NCBI GenBank assembly: GCA_964247085.1
Contig: CAXTSX010000013.1
Coordinates: forward strand, 15,321 to 79,320
Direction of reading: 5' to 3'
Source of the DNA: JAAFHZ01 sp964247085
Lineage (GTDB): Bacteria; Cyanobacteriota; Cyanobacteriia; Cyanobacteriales; Chamaesiphonaceae
Length of the DNA: 64,000 bases
A program made the translations under genes and the position numbers. Shown piece by piece: positions 34,036 through 42,496 of this stretch. The notes under the pieces are model-generated. The model was not told where the DNA came from. It made no database searches and was given only the letters and a program-made list of their open reading frames with translations. Position 1 is the stretch's first letter. Every line of letters begins with the position of its first letter.

Positions 34036-34596
34036 CTAAATATTATTTAGGTTTCCCAAAATATCGCCCTATTGTATAGATCTAAATATATTATTTTTGA
34101 GAGTAGAAAATTTACACTATCAATACTTGTCAGTACGTCATTACTGAACCAACTATCTCAAGACAGCAAGAAAAAATATTTTTAGCTAACCACCTAAAGT
34201 TTTCATAAATCTCTTTAAACCCCACATTCCGTTAGTTCGATCGGCTAAAAAATAAGAAGACCTAAAATCCTGTTACATCAACGACTCTAGCGATTTAGCC
34301 TGTTTTTGGCGATCAAGAGATTATTATCAATAGTCTGAGCTTATTGATAATAAAATCCCTACGATTTTATGGCTTCGTTTTAATTATTTTTTGATCGCTT
34401 GGACTAGCGGAATGTGGGTTAAACCACTAAAAATCCATGCCGCCGTCGCCGGAGCCGACTCCTCATCCCCCATCAAAATTCGATCCAACTCAATACCGTT
34501 CGGTTAAGTAGCCTCAAAAATCAGACTATGAGTTGAAGTGTTAAAATTCAGATAAGCCAATGTTGGCAACGATTCTTTCAGGAAAAACTAAAGCAA
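34036..34596. other. Intergenic region with a stem-loop and a short gene remnant
   Basis: 561 nt between the DUF4041 gene and the DUF433 gene. TTATTATCAATA (34321-34332) and TATTGATAATAA (34342-34353) form a perfect 12-bp stem with a 9-nt loop. On the minus strand 34384-34503 keeps an open frame of 39 codons without a start (GIELDRILMGDEESAPATAA then WIFSGLTHIPLVQAIKK), which reads like the tail of a real protein of a family I do not recognise. Nothing else is supportable. Confidence 0.4.
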
Positions 34597-34830
34597 ATGT
34601 TTGACAAATCCAGAATCACTTTTGACCCCAGAATCATGGGTGGACAAGCCTGTATTAGGGGAATGCGGATACCAGTTTCCTTGATTATCAATTTACTCGC
34701 CCATAGTAAACCGCGTCCAGAAATTTTGTCTGAGTATCCAGATTTAGAGGACGAAGATATTTCTGCTGCTTTGATGTACGCAGCATGGTTGGCTCAAGAT
34801 CGTTTTGTAAATTTTGAGCAAGCTAGTTAA
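34597..34830 (+). CDS. DUF433 family antitoxin
   Basis: 77 aa, complete. TFDPRIMGGQACIRGMRIPV and LIINLLAHSKPRPEILSEYP are the DUF433 hallmarks: a short strand with GQACIRG, then a winged helix. It ends with the usual DISAALMYAAWLA helix. Proteins of this family act as DNA-binding antitoxins. The stop overlaps the start of the next gene by one base (TAATG), and that gene encodes the matching PIN-like toxin. This is the only intact one of three DUF433 genes in the window. Confidence 0.9.
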   Translation: MFDKSRITFDPRIMGGQACIRGMRIPVSLIINLLAHSKPRPEILSEYPDLEDEDISAALMYAAWLAQDRFVNFEQAS

Positions 34831-35195
34831 TGCGTTTTCTAACTGACATGGGCATTTCTCTACGAACAGTGGAGTGGCTCAGGGAGAAAGGCCATGATGT
34901 TGTCCATCTACGAGATGATGGTTTACAGCGATTACCCGATGACCAAATCTTAGAAAAATCTAGATTGGAAAACAGGATTTTGCTAACTGTTGATCTAGAT
35001 TTTGCTCAACTTTTAGCCATATCACAATCGTCTCTGCCAAGTGTAGTTTTGTTTAGGCTCGGCAATGAAAACTACGACCAAATCAATGACTGTCTAAATT
35101 TACTGATAGATGAATACGCAGAAGATTTAATCATGGGAGTCGTGATATCAGTAAATCAAAAAGGTTTTAGAGTAAGAAAACTACCGATCGATTAG
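34830..35195 (+). CDS. DUF5615 PIN-like toxin
   Basis: 121 aa. MRFLTDMGISLRTVEWLREK begins the PIN-like fold, with Asp in the first strand. GHDVVHLRDDGLQRLPDDQI and ILLTVDLDFAQLLAISQSSL supply the other acidic residues, and LPSVVLFRLGNE follows. This is the DUF5615/Mut7-C-like PIN variety that is encoded next to DUF433. By analogy it is an RNase toxin. The start overlaps the antitoxin stop, so the pair is translationally coupled. Many DUF5615 proteins read FLxDENL at the start; here it is FLTDMGIS, so the second acidic/Asn site is changed and activity may be altered. Confidence 0.87.
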   Translation: MRFLTDMGISLRTVEWLREKGHDVVHLRDDGLQRLPDDQILEKSRLENRILLTVDLDFAQLLAISQSSLPSVVLFRLGNENYDQINDCLNLLIDEYAEDLIMGVVISVNQKGFRVRKLPID

Positions 35196-35218
35196 TTGTA
35201 ATGCCCAAATTATAGTAA

Positions 35219-35734
35219 CTAAGCACTGTAAGGATCGGTGTAGTTTTGGATATTTTCAGGATTGAAAGTCCGCAAAACCTTGGTAGCCTGTTGAATCACC
35301 AGCGCCGAACCCTCCACCACCACAATATAATTACCCATCTCTAGCAAACTGCGGTAAGGCAAGGCATCCTTGCGGCCAAACAGCCTGCCCATACTGCCAC
35401 CAACCGCAATACTGCCCATCGTGCCGCCGATCGCACCCAGCACCCCGCCCACTACATGATTACCAATTTCTCCTGCCCAGGCAAATGTCTGTAAACCAGT
35501 CGCCAAACTAAAAGCAATCCCACCTAAGAAACCAAAGGGCACAATCCAGGAAGCCATCAGCTTTGATTGCTTAATAGCATCATTATTCGGATCGACTAAC
35601 CCAAATTCATCGGCACTTTTATAACCGCGTCCTAACATCGTCACCTTATCCATCGCAAAACCCTGGCGTTCTAGCTCGGTATAGGCCGCTTCGGCTTGGA
35701 TTCGATCGATCAACACCGTAATAAGACAATTCAT
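35219..35734 (-). CDS. Conserved membrane protein with Gly-rich hydrophobic centre
   Basis: 171 aa from the ATG at 35734, where MNCLITVLIDRIQAEAAYTE begins a recognisable alpha/beta segment; the open frame extends 42 codons further but that part looks non-coding. The first ~60 residues resemble the general-stress YflT-like fold (LERQGFAMDKVTMLGRG). The centre (about 70-130) has two Gly-rich hydrophobic stretches (WIVPFGFLGGIAFSLATGLQ, VVGGVLGAIGGTMGSIAVGG), like glycine-zipper membrane proteins. The last ~40 residues return to a soluble strand-helix unit (YRSLLEMGNYIVVVEGS). The function is unknown. It is divergent from serA across 174 nt. Confidence 0.75.
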   Translation of the reverse strand: MNCLITVLIDRIQAEAAYTELERQGFAMDKVTMLGRGYKSADEFGLVDPNNDAIKQSKLMASWIVPFGFLGGIAFSLATGLQTFAWAGEIGNHVVGGVLGAIGGTMGSIAVGGSMGRLFGRKDALPYRSLLEMGNYIVVVEGSALVIQQATKVLRTFNPENIQNYTDPYSA

Positions 35735-35908
35735 ATGTTTAAAGTTTGAAAGTTGTAGATTTGTTAAATTAGTTAGAAAAACAACCGAAAATGGGAATTT
35801 TAGATAAATCCCTGCTCGAAGCGCACCCATAAGACCTAAAATGGCACTTTGCACGATCAATTACCATCCGATCGTTATCCCCTGCACAGTATACTCACCT
35901 CACCTACC

Positions 35909-37495
35909 ATGTCCAAGGTTCTTGTTTCCGATCCAATTGACCAAGCTGGGATCGATATATTATCTCAAGTTGCGCAAGTGGATGTCAAAACTGGCCTGAA
36001 GCCAGACGAACTCCTCAAAATTATTGGGGACTACGACGCGATCATGATTCGGTCAGAAACCCGCGTAACCAAAGAAATTATTGATGCCGCCAGCAAGCTC
36101 AAAATCATTGGTAGAGCTGGCGTGGGGGTCGATAACGTGGATGTCCCCGCTGCAACCCGTAAAGGCATTGTGGTCGTCAACTCCCCAGAAGGAAATACGA
36201 TTGCTGCCGCCGAACACGCCTTGGCCATGATGCTGTCTTTGGCACGTTACATTCCGGTGGCCAACCAATCGATGAAAAATGGCGAATGGAACCGGAAGCT
36301 GTTCGTGGGTACCGAGGTTTACAAAAAAACCTTGGGCGTAGTAGGCTTAGGCAAAATTGGTTCCCATGTAGCCACAGTGGCCAGAGCCATGGGCATGAAA
36401 CTATTAGCCTTCGATCCTTTTATCTCAGCGGAACGAGCCGAAGAACTGGGTTGTACCTTAGTAGAACTAGACTTACTATTCCGGCAATCCGATTACATTA
36501 CTCTGCACATCCCAAAAACACCAGAAACAGCCAATATGATCAACGCCGAATCGATCGGCAAAATGAAGCCCACTGCTCGGATTATCAACTGTGCCCGGGG
36601 TGGCATTATTGATGAAGCCGCTTTAGCCGAAGCGATCACCAGTGGGAAAATTGCCGGGGCAGCGATCGATGTATTTGCTCAAGAACCCCTCGGCGAATCT
36701 CCCTTACGATCTGTGGGCAAAGAATTAGTCCTCACCCCCCACCTAGGAGCCTCCACCGAAGAAGCTCAAGTGAATGTCGCCCTGGATGTCGCCGAGCAAA
36801 TCCGGGACGTGTTGCTGGGCCTCCCCGCCAGGTCGGCAGTGAATATTCCTGGCCTCCGCGCCGAGGATATGGAGAACCTTAAGCCCTATCTACAACTAGC
36901 TGAAACCCTGGGCAATATGATTGGCCAGCTCGCTGGTGGCCGGATTGACCATCTCGATATTTCCTTCTTTGGCGATTTAGCCGAGCAACAGACCAAGCCC
37001 GTGGTAGTAGCCGCCCTTAAAGGTCTACTCACCAATGCCTTGCAAGAAAGGGTGAATTACGTCAACGCTGGCATTGAAGCCAAGGAACGGGGCATTAACG
37101 TCGTGGAAACCCGTGACCCTTCGCAGCGGGACTACGCTGGCTCGATGCAGCTCACGGCTAAGGGTACCCTTGGTCAACACAGCGTCACCGGCGCTTTACT
37201 CAGCCATGAGGAAATCCGGATTACCAGCGTTGATAACTTCCCGGTGAGCGTTTCCCCAACTCAAAACATGCTGTTTACACTGCATGAAGATGTCCCCGGG
37301 ATTATTGGCAACATTGGCTCTTTACTGGGCAAGTTCAATGTCAACATCGCCAGTATGCAAGTCGGGCGGAAAATTGTCCGGGGTGACGCGGTGATGGTGC
37401 TGAGTCTGGATGATCCATTACCCGATGGCATTTTGCCAGAAATCAGCAAAATCCCGGGCATCCGCGATTCCTACACCGTAACCCTAAAAAGTTAA
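35909..37495 (+). CDS. serA: D-3-phosphoglycerate dehydrogenase
   Basis: 528 aa from the ATG at 35909. KVLVSDPIDQAGIDIL opens the substrate domain. LGVVGLGKIGSHVATVARAM (near 145) is the NAD-binding Rossmann loop. The catalytic Arg, Glu and His lie in INCARGGIIDEAALAEAI, IDVFAQEPLGESPL and LTPHLGASTEEAQ. A regulatory intervening domain (about 315-445) and a C-terminal ACT domain (about 455-528, NMLFTLHEDVPGIIGNIGSL) follow. It catalyses the first step of serine synthesis from 3-phosphoglycerate. The ACT domain is the usual serine-feedback site. prmA follows after 38 nt on the same strand. Confidence 0.97.
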   Translation: MSKVLVSDPIDQAGIDILSQVAQVDVKTGLKPDELLKIIGDYDAIMIRSETRVTKEIIDAASKLKIIGRAGVGVDNVDVPAATRKGIVVVNSPEGNTIAAAEHALAMMLSLARYIPVANQSMKNGEWNRKLFVGTEVYKKTLGVVGLGKIGSHVATVARAMGMKLLAFDPFISAERAEELGCTLVELDLLFRQSDYITLHIPKTPETANMINAESIGKMKPTARIINCARGGIIDEAALAEAITSGKIAGAAIDVFAQEPLGESPLRSVGKELVLTPHLGASTEEAQVNVALDVAEQIRDVLLGLPARSAVNIPGLRAEDMENLKPYLQLAETLGNMIGQLAGGRIDHLDISFFGDLAEQQTKPVVVAALKGLLTNALQERVNYVNAGIEAKERGINVVETRDPSQRDYAGSMQLTAKGTLGQHSVTGALLSHEEIRITSVDNFPVSVSPTQNMLFTLHEDVPGIIGNIGSLLGKFNVNIASMQVGRKIVRGDAVMVLSLDDPLPDGILPEISKIPGIRDSYTVTLKS

Positions 37496-37533
37496 CAGCT
37501 CAGCTCTTCTATACACATCTACCCTGCATCCGC

Positions 37534-38433
37534 ATGTCTTCCAATAAATGGTGGGAAATCGAAATCAACTGTCATCCGATATTGGAGGAGACGATTTTCT
37601 GGCGATTGGAAAACTTCGGCTGCAAGGGGATGGCCACGCATCAACAGAGCGAAGGCTTAATGATTAAGGCTTATATCCCCCAAATTCAAGCTGATTTACC
37701 CAAACTTTCAGCTTTTTTGGCGCAGTTTGAGCAAGATGCCCGGCTGATGAAGGTTTCTGTGCCAATGGGCGGCTGTCGGCTGATTGATGAAGAAGACTGG
37801 GCAAAGAGCTGGAAAGATCACTGGCAAGCCATGGAAATTGGTAATCGCCTGTTGATCAATCCGGCTTGGTTAGAGCCACCAGTGACCGATCGCCTCATCA
37901 TTAAGTTAGAACCTGGTTCGGCTTTTGGTACTGGTACTCATGCGACTACTCAGTTGTGTCTCAAAGCGCTAGAAATGCGGGTGAATCCCAGCCAGACGGG
38001 GCTAATTATTGGTGATTTGGGCTGCGGTTCGGGGATTTTGGGCGTGGCAGCCTTAATGCTGGGAGCGAAGCAAGTCTACGCCACTGACACTGATTCTTTA
38101 GCCGTGAAGGCCACCACTGAAAATATGGAATTGAATGGGCTGCCGATCGATCAGCTCCAAGTGGCCGAAGGCAGTATCGAAATGCTGCTGACTTTAATTC
38201 CCCAACCGTTGGATGGCTTTGTCTGCAATATTTTGGCCAATGTGATTATTGATTTAATCCCGCAGATGGGCGAGCTGGTGAAGCCGCGCGGCTGGGGGAT
38301 TTTGAGTGGTATTCTCAGCTCTCAAGTATCCGATGTGGCGCAGCAGCTAGAAAACCATGGTTGGGATTTGGGTTCGGTCTGGCAACAAGAGGGCTGGGCT
38401 TGTTTGAATATTAAGCGATCGAAGGAGTCATAG
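37534..38433 (+). CDS. prmA: Ribosomal protein L11 methyltransferase
   Basis: 299 aa. The N-terminal substrate domain (WWEIEINCHPILEETIFWRL) is followed by the linker DWAKSWKDHWQAMEIGNRLL. The SAM-binding domain carries LEPGSAFGTGTHATTQLCLK and IIGDLGCGSGILGVAALMLG, with the catalytic-loop motif FVCNILANVIIDLIPQM. It methylates ribosomal protein L11 at several Lys and the N-terminus. Length and motifs are normal. It lies 38 nt after serA and may share its transcript. Confidence 0.95.
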   Translation: MSSNKWWEIEINCHPILEETIFWRLENFGCKGMATHQQSEGLMIKAYIPQIQADLPKLSAFLAQFEQDARLMKVSVPMGGCRLIDEEDWAKSWKDHWQAMEIGNRLLINPAWLEPPVTDRLIIKLEPGSAFGTGTHATTQLCLKALEMRVNPSQTGLIIGDLGCGSGILGVAALMLGAKQVYATDTDSLAVKATTENMELNGLPIDQLQVAEGSIEMLLTLIPQPLDGFVCNILANVIIDLIPQMGELVKPRGWGILSGILSSQVSDVAQQLENHGWDLGSVWQQEGWACLNIKRSKES

Positions 38434-38519
38434 ACGGCTTCTTATCCCTCCTTGAGAATCTGGCGCGTGATAGAATTAATCAAAGCATAACCTAGACCCC
38501 GCAAATGTTTGGAGGTTTT

Positions 38520-39134
38520 ATGACAGTAGCGGCCAATCCTACTCTATCGATCAACGATACTCAGCCATTGCTACTTGATGTTAGCCATACAACTCTGACC
38601 GTTACAGCAGAGCAATTCGGTCGCCTATGCATTGATAATCCAGACTTACGACTGGAATTGACCCCGAATAGAGAATTGATTGTCATGGCTCCAGCATTTT
38701 CTATTAGCAGTGAAAAGAATGGAGATTTGTCTGGGCAAGTTTGGTACTGGAATCGACAAACTGATTTGGGTCGAGCATTTGACTCATCGGGTGGCTATGA
38801 CTTTATGGCACTCGGCGGTGGGATGCTCTCTCCTGATGTCTCTTGGATTGAAAAATCTCGCATGGAAGGTATTTCGATCGAACAATTCTGTCCGATCGTT
38901 CCTGATTTTGTAGTTGAGCTGCGATCGACCACGGATGGTTTAAAGCCGTTGCAGGAGAAAATGAAGGAATATCAACGGTTGGGAGTGAGAATGGGTTTGC
39001 TCATCAATCCTAAAAACAATCAGGTAGAGATATACCGACCAGGACAAGAGCCAGAGGTATTAGAATATCCTGTTTCGATCGATTGCAATGAAGTGATGCC
39101 CGGTTTTGTATTGAGCTTGAGTAAAATTTGGTGA
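38520..39134 (+). CDS. Uma2 family (DUF820) restriction-endonuclease-like protein
   Basis: 204 aa from the ATG at 38520, which has GGAGG 6 nt upstream; an ATG five codons earlier precedes that site and is less likely. The Uma2 fold is recognisable: FGRLCIDNPDLRLELTPNRE, FDSSGGYDFMALGGGMLSPD, VSWIEKSRMEGISIEQFCPI, VPDFVVELRSTTDGLKPLQE (PD-(D/E)XK core with D, E and the later K), and LLINPKNNQVEIYRPGQEPE. This family is greatly expanded in cyanobacteria and its biological role is unknown. It is convergent with icd, with a gap of only 10 nt. Confidence 0.9.
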   Translation: MTVAANPTLSINDTQPLLLDVSHTTLTVTAEQFGRLCIDNPDLRLELTPNRELIVMAPAFSISSEKNGDLSGQVWYWNRQTDLGRAFDSSGGYDFMALGGGMLSPDVSWIEKSRMEGISIEQFCPIVPDFVVELRSTTDGLKPLQEKMKEYQRLGVRMGLLINPKNNQVEIYRPGQEPEVLEYPVSIDCNEVMPGFVLSLSKIW

Positions 39135-39144
39135 TAATCGCCTC

Positions 39145-41376
39145 TCATGCCAGTGAAGCGATCGAACTATTTAAAGTCTCACTCGGTCTCATGGCTGCCA
39201 TAGTTTTAGACTGATCTGGATGATAGTAGCCGCCGAGATCGATCAACTTACCTTGCGCTGCATTTAACTCCGCCATAATAGTTGCTTCCTGACTACTCAA
39301 AGCCTGCACCAACTTCGCAAACTTCGCCTTCAACTCTAGATTCTGATTCTGAGCAGCCAAAGCCTCTGCCCAATACATCGCCAAATAGAAATGACTACCC
39401 CGATTATCTAACTCATGGACTTTAGCCGCCGGTGATTTCCCCTGGTCTAAATACTGACCACTAGCCTGATCTAAAGTTGTTGCCAACAGCAACGCATCGG
39501 TATTATTGGTCTTCTGACCGACATCCTCTAACGCCACTGCCAAAGCCAAAATCTCACCCAAAGAATCCCAACGCAAATGGCCTTCGGTGACAAACTGTTG
39601 CACATGCTTGGGAGCAGAACCACCCGCCCCAGTCTCGAACAAACCGCCGCCAGCTAATAAGGGGACGATCGATAGCATCTTAGAACTTGTACCCAGCTCC
39701 AAAATCGGGAATAAATCTGTCAAATAATCCCGTAAAACGTTTCCTGTTACCGAAATCACATTCTTCCCAGCTTTAATCTGTTCGCAAGTAAAGCGCATCG
39801 CTGCTACTGGCGAGAGAATTTGAATATCTAAACCGGTAGTGTCGTGGCTTAGTAAATACTGATTCACCTTGGTAATCAGGTTGGCATCGTGGGATCGATC
39901 GGCATCTAACCAAAAAATCGTCGGGCAACCTGTCGCTCTGGCGCGTTTTACTGCCAACTTCACCCAATCTTGAATTGGTAAATCTCTGGTTTGACACATC
40001 CGCCAAATATCACCCTCAGCAACTTGGTGTTCTAGCAAAGTCTCACCAGACTCATTCACGACCCGCACCGTGCCAGCTACCGGAATTTCAAAAGTCTTAT
40101 CGTGAGAACCATATTCTTCGGCTTTCTGCGCCATCAATCCCACGTTGGCGACATTGCCCATTGTAGTTACATCAAAAGCGCCATGTTCCTGGCAGAACTT
40201 AATACATTCTTGGTAAATCGTGGCATAGCAGCGATCGGGAATCATTGCTTTCATGTCATGAGCCTGGCCATCGGCTCCCCACATCTGGCCGGCAGTCCGG
40301 ATCGCCGCTGCCATCGAGGCATCAATAATTACATCGCTAGGTACATGGAGGTTAGTGATTCCTTTATCGGAATTGACCATCGCTAGCCGGGGCTGCTGGG
40401 CATAAATAGCTTGAATATCAGCTTCGATCGCCTCTCTTTCCGTTGTTTGCAAAGCTGGGATTTTGGCATAGACATCACCAATCCCGTTGTTGGGATTCAC
40501 ACTGAGTTTGGCAAAAGTATCGGCGTATTTGCTAAATATTTCTTGGTAATAAACCGTGACGGCGTGCCCAAATAAAATCGGGTCGGACACCTTCATCATG
40601 GTTGCTTTCACATGTAGTGACAGTAAAATATCTTCGGCCTTAGCTGCTTTAATTTCTTTCTCATAAAAAGCCCGTAACGCCTGCACACTCATCACCGCTG
40701 CATCAAGGGTTTCTCCCGCCGTCACTGTGGTCTGCTCTTTCAGGATGGTTACGGTGCCATCGGCAGCTATTAGCTCAATCTTGACCACCCCAGCGGCTGG
40801 TACCACCACTGATTGCTCACTGCCATAGAAATCACCGCTGTCCATATGAGCAACGTGGGTTTTAGAATCTTTTGTCCAAGCACCAACCCGGTGGGGATTT
40901 TTTTGAGCATATTGTTTGACGGCGGCTGCGACTCTCCGATCGGAGTTTCCTTCTCGCAAGACTGGGTTTACGGCGCTGCCTAGAATCTTGGCATACCGTA
41001 GCTTAATCGCTTCTTCTGCCTCGTTTTGAGGTGCGGCGGGATAGTCGGGAATGTTGTAGCCTTGCCCCTGTAATTCTTGAATCGCCGCTGTTAATTGGGG
41101 TAGGGAGGCGCTAATATTGGGCAGCTTGATAATATTGGCTGCGGGAGTCTGGGCTAGTTCGCCGAGGAGCGCGAGGGCATCGGGCTGCTGTTGCGCTACT
41201 GTCAAACCTTCTGGGAAGTTGGCGATGATTCGCCCTGCCAGGGAGATGTCGCTGGTTTCGATCGATACGTTAACGGCCTGGGTAAATGCTTGGACGATCG
41301 GCAGGAAGGAGTAGGTGGCTAAGGCGGGGGCTTCATCGGTGAGGGTGTAGACGATTTTAGAGGTTTGAGCGGTCAT
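39145..41376 (-). CDS. icd: Monomeric NADP-dependent isocitrate dehydrogenase
   Basis: 743 aa, the size of the single-chain enzyme (about 80 kDa) rather than the ~475-aa homodimeric type. The start KIVYTLTDEAPALATYSFLP, followed by SIETSDISLAGRIIANFPEG, is very close to the Azotobacter/Corynebacterium monomeric IDH. EGNSDRRVAAAVKQYAQKNP, HVKATMMKVSDPILFGHAV and NVISVTGNVLRDYLTDLFPI follow. It oxidises isocitrate to 2-oxoglutarate, the carbon skeleton for ammonium assimilation in cyanobacteria. Most cyanobacteria are described with the homodimeric enzyme, so whether this is the only one in the genome cannot be told here. The frame is intact. Confidence 0.96.
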   Translation of the reverse strand: MTAQTSKIVYTLTDEAPALATYSFLPIVQAFTQAVNVSIETSDISLAGRIIANFPEGLTVAQQQPDALALLGELAQTPAANIIKLPNISASLPQLTAAIQELQGQGYNIPDYPAAPQNEAEEAIKLRYAKILGSAVNPVLREGNSDRRVAAAVKQYAQKNPHRVGAWTKDSKTHVAHMDSGDFYGSEQSVVVPAAGVVKIELIAADGTVTILKEQTTVTAGETLDAAVMSVQALRAFYEKEIKAAKAEDILLSLHVKATMMKVSDPILFGHAVTVYYQEIFSKYADTFAKLSVNPNNGIGDVYAKIPALQTTEREAIEADIQAIYAQQPRLAMVNSDKGITNLHVPSDVIIDASMAAAIRTAGQMWGADGQAHDMKAMIPDRCYATIYQECIKFCQEHGAFDVTTMGNVANVGLMAQKAEEYGSHDKTFEIPVAGTVRVVNESGETLLEHQVAEGDIWRMCQTRDLPIQDWVKLAVKRARATGCPTIFWLDADRSHDANLITKVNQYLLSHDTTGLDIQILSPVAAMRFTCEQIKAGKNVISVTGNVLRDYLTDLFPILELGTSSKMLSIVPLLAGGGLFETGAGGSAPKHVQQFVTEGHLRWDSLGEILALAVALEDVGQKTNNTDALLLATTLDQASGQYLDQGKSPAAKVHELDNRGSHFYLAMYWAEALAAQNQNLELKAKFAKLVQALSSQEATIMAELNAAQGKLIDLGGYYHPDQSKTMAAMRPSETLNSSIASLA

Positions 41377-41472
41377 GGATCTTCCTTGATTTATGGGGTG
41401 GGGGCGGAACGAGGCGACTCCAGACCATCATTTTTACATTTCTGGGGATAATCAGGAAGCTGTTGACAAGAC

Positions 41473-41486
41473 AATGCATTTGCATT
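41473..41486. promoter_or_regulatory. Palindrome in the prlF-yhaV promoter
   Basis: AATGCA and TGCATT flank TT, giving a perfect palindrome. It begins five nt after a consensus-like -35 hexamer TTGACA (41463-41468) and lies 37 nt before the prlF start. The placement between -35 and -10 suits an operator for the PrlF antitoxin, which is an AbrB-type DNA-binding protein. Confidence 0.5.
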
Positions 41487-41523
41487 ACCTTTGAGATAAG
41501 CTCTAACAAAGACAGTTAATGCT

Positions 41524-41856
41524 ATGTCAACAACACTCTTTCCGTGCTCCGAATCTACTCTCACTGATCGCTATCAAACAACAGTTCCGGCAGCTGTGCG
41601 CAAGTTTCTGGGCTTGAGCAAAAATGATAAAATACTTTATGTCACCCAATCTGATGGAAAAGTAATTATTTCTCGCCTTGAACAGACAGAAAGCGATCCT
41701 ATCTTGAAACCCTTTTTGGATTTTCTCTCCCAGGATATTGAAAATAATCCTCAGTGCTTGCAACCAATAAGTTCTGATTTGATCAGTCGCGCTCAATCTC
41801 TTGTATCTGGGATTGTTGTTGATATTAACGAACCGCTTTCCGATGAGGATGAATAG
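41524..41856 (+). CDS. prlF: PrlF-type antitoxin (AbrB/SpoVT fold)
   Basis: 110 aa. The N-terminal swapped-hairpin AbrB domain reads STLTDRYQTTVPAAVRKFLG then LSKNDKILYVTQSDGKVIIS. The C-terminal half (DPILKPFLDFLSQDIENNPQ) is the PrlF/SohA toxin-binding segment. It neutralises YhaV and probably represses the operon through a palindrome upstream. yhaV begins 2 nt after its stop. Length and order match the E. coli prlF-yhaV module. Confidence 0.92.
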   Translation: MSTTLFPCSESTLTDRYQTTVPAAVRKFLGLSKNDKILYVTQSDGKVIISRLEQTESDPILKPFLDFLSQDIENNPQCLQPISSDLISRAQSLVSGIVVDINEPLSDEDE

Positions 41857-41858
41857 AC

Positions 41859-42377
41859 TTGTCTGCTGATCAACCGTTAGTAATTAATGGGTGGAGCGTA
41901 TTTGCTCATCCGCTTTTTCTTAGACAGTTTGAAGAGCTTTTGGCACAAGTTGAAAACTTGCGGCAAAAGCATCCGAAAGACTACCAGAAGAAAAATGCCG
42001 CGAAGCGTTTAGTCGCTATAGTGAAGCTAGTATTTGATGTCATACCTCAAGATCCAACCCGTAATGATTATTGCCAAGGTTCTACGCTTGGTGATGAATA
42101 CAAGCATTGGTTCAGGGCAAAGTTTTTCCAGCAGTACCGATTATTTTTTAGATACCATCAAGAAAATAAAATTATTGTTTTTGTGTGGGTCAATGATGAA
42201 AACTCGAAAAGGGCATACGAAAGTAAAACTGATGCTTACCTAGTTTTCAAGAAAATGTTGGATGGTGGTTGTCCTCCAAATAATTGGAATGCTTTGCTTC
42301 AAAGCGCGCAGGATGAAGTTCAAACCGATCGGCTAGAGAAATTGACAAGAAAATATATTAGTGAGAATGAAGAATAA
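41859..42377 (+). CDS. yhaV: YhaV-type ribosome-dependent RNase toxin (TTG start)
   Basis: 172 aa from a TTG at 41859, two nt after the prlF stop; no ATG lies before the conserved start. The YhaV family pattern is clear: VINGWSVFAHPLFLRQFEEL, KNAAKRLVAIVKLVFDVIPQ, DPTRNDYCQGSTLGDEYKHW and FRAKFFQQYRLFFRYHQENK, ending with the IIVFVWVNDENSKRAYESKT core and a PPNNW motif. It degrades RNA when unopposed by PrlF. The weak start codon may keep toxin below antitoxin levels. The frame is intact. Confidence 0.92.
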   Translation: MSADQPLVINGWSVFAHPLFLRQFEELLAQVENLRQKHPKDYQKKNAAKRLVAIVKLVFDVIPQDPTRNDYCQGSTLGDEYKHWFRAKFFQQYRLFFRYHQENKIIVFVWVNDENSKRAYESKTDAYLVFKKMLDGGCPPNNWNALLQSAQDEVQTDRLEKLTRKYISENEE

Positions 42378-42407
42378 TATGAAATAGTTGTTTTTTGCTA
42401 TTATGCC

Positions 42408-42446
42408 AAGATAATAAAACAGAACCGTTGCGAACAACGATTCTGT
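42408..42446 (-). terminator. Terminator between yhaV and the pil operon
   Basis: ACAGAACCGTTG (42419-42430) pairs with CAACGATTCTGT (42435-42446) around CGAA, with one internal mismatch. Read on the minus strand, the stem is followed by TTTTATTAT, so it fits a rho-independent terminator for pilMNOQ. It can also block transcripts coming from yhaV. Confidence 0.75.
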
Positions 42447-42496
42447 GGAGCCTCAATTTGATGCGTGAGGTAGATTATTCCTGATTTAAGTGGTAA

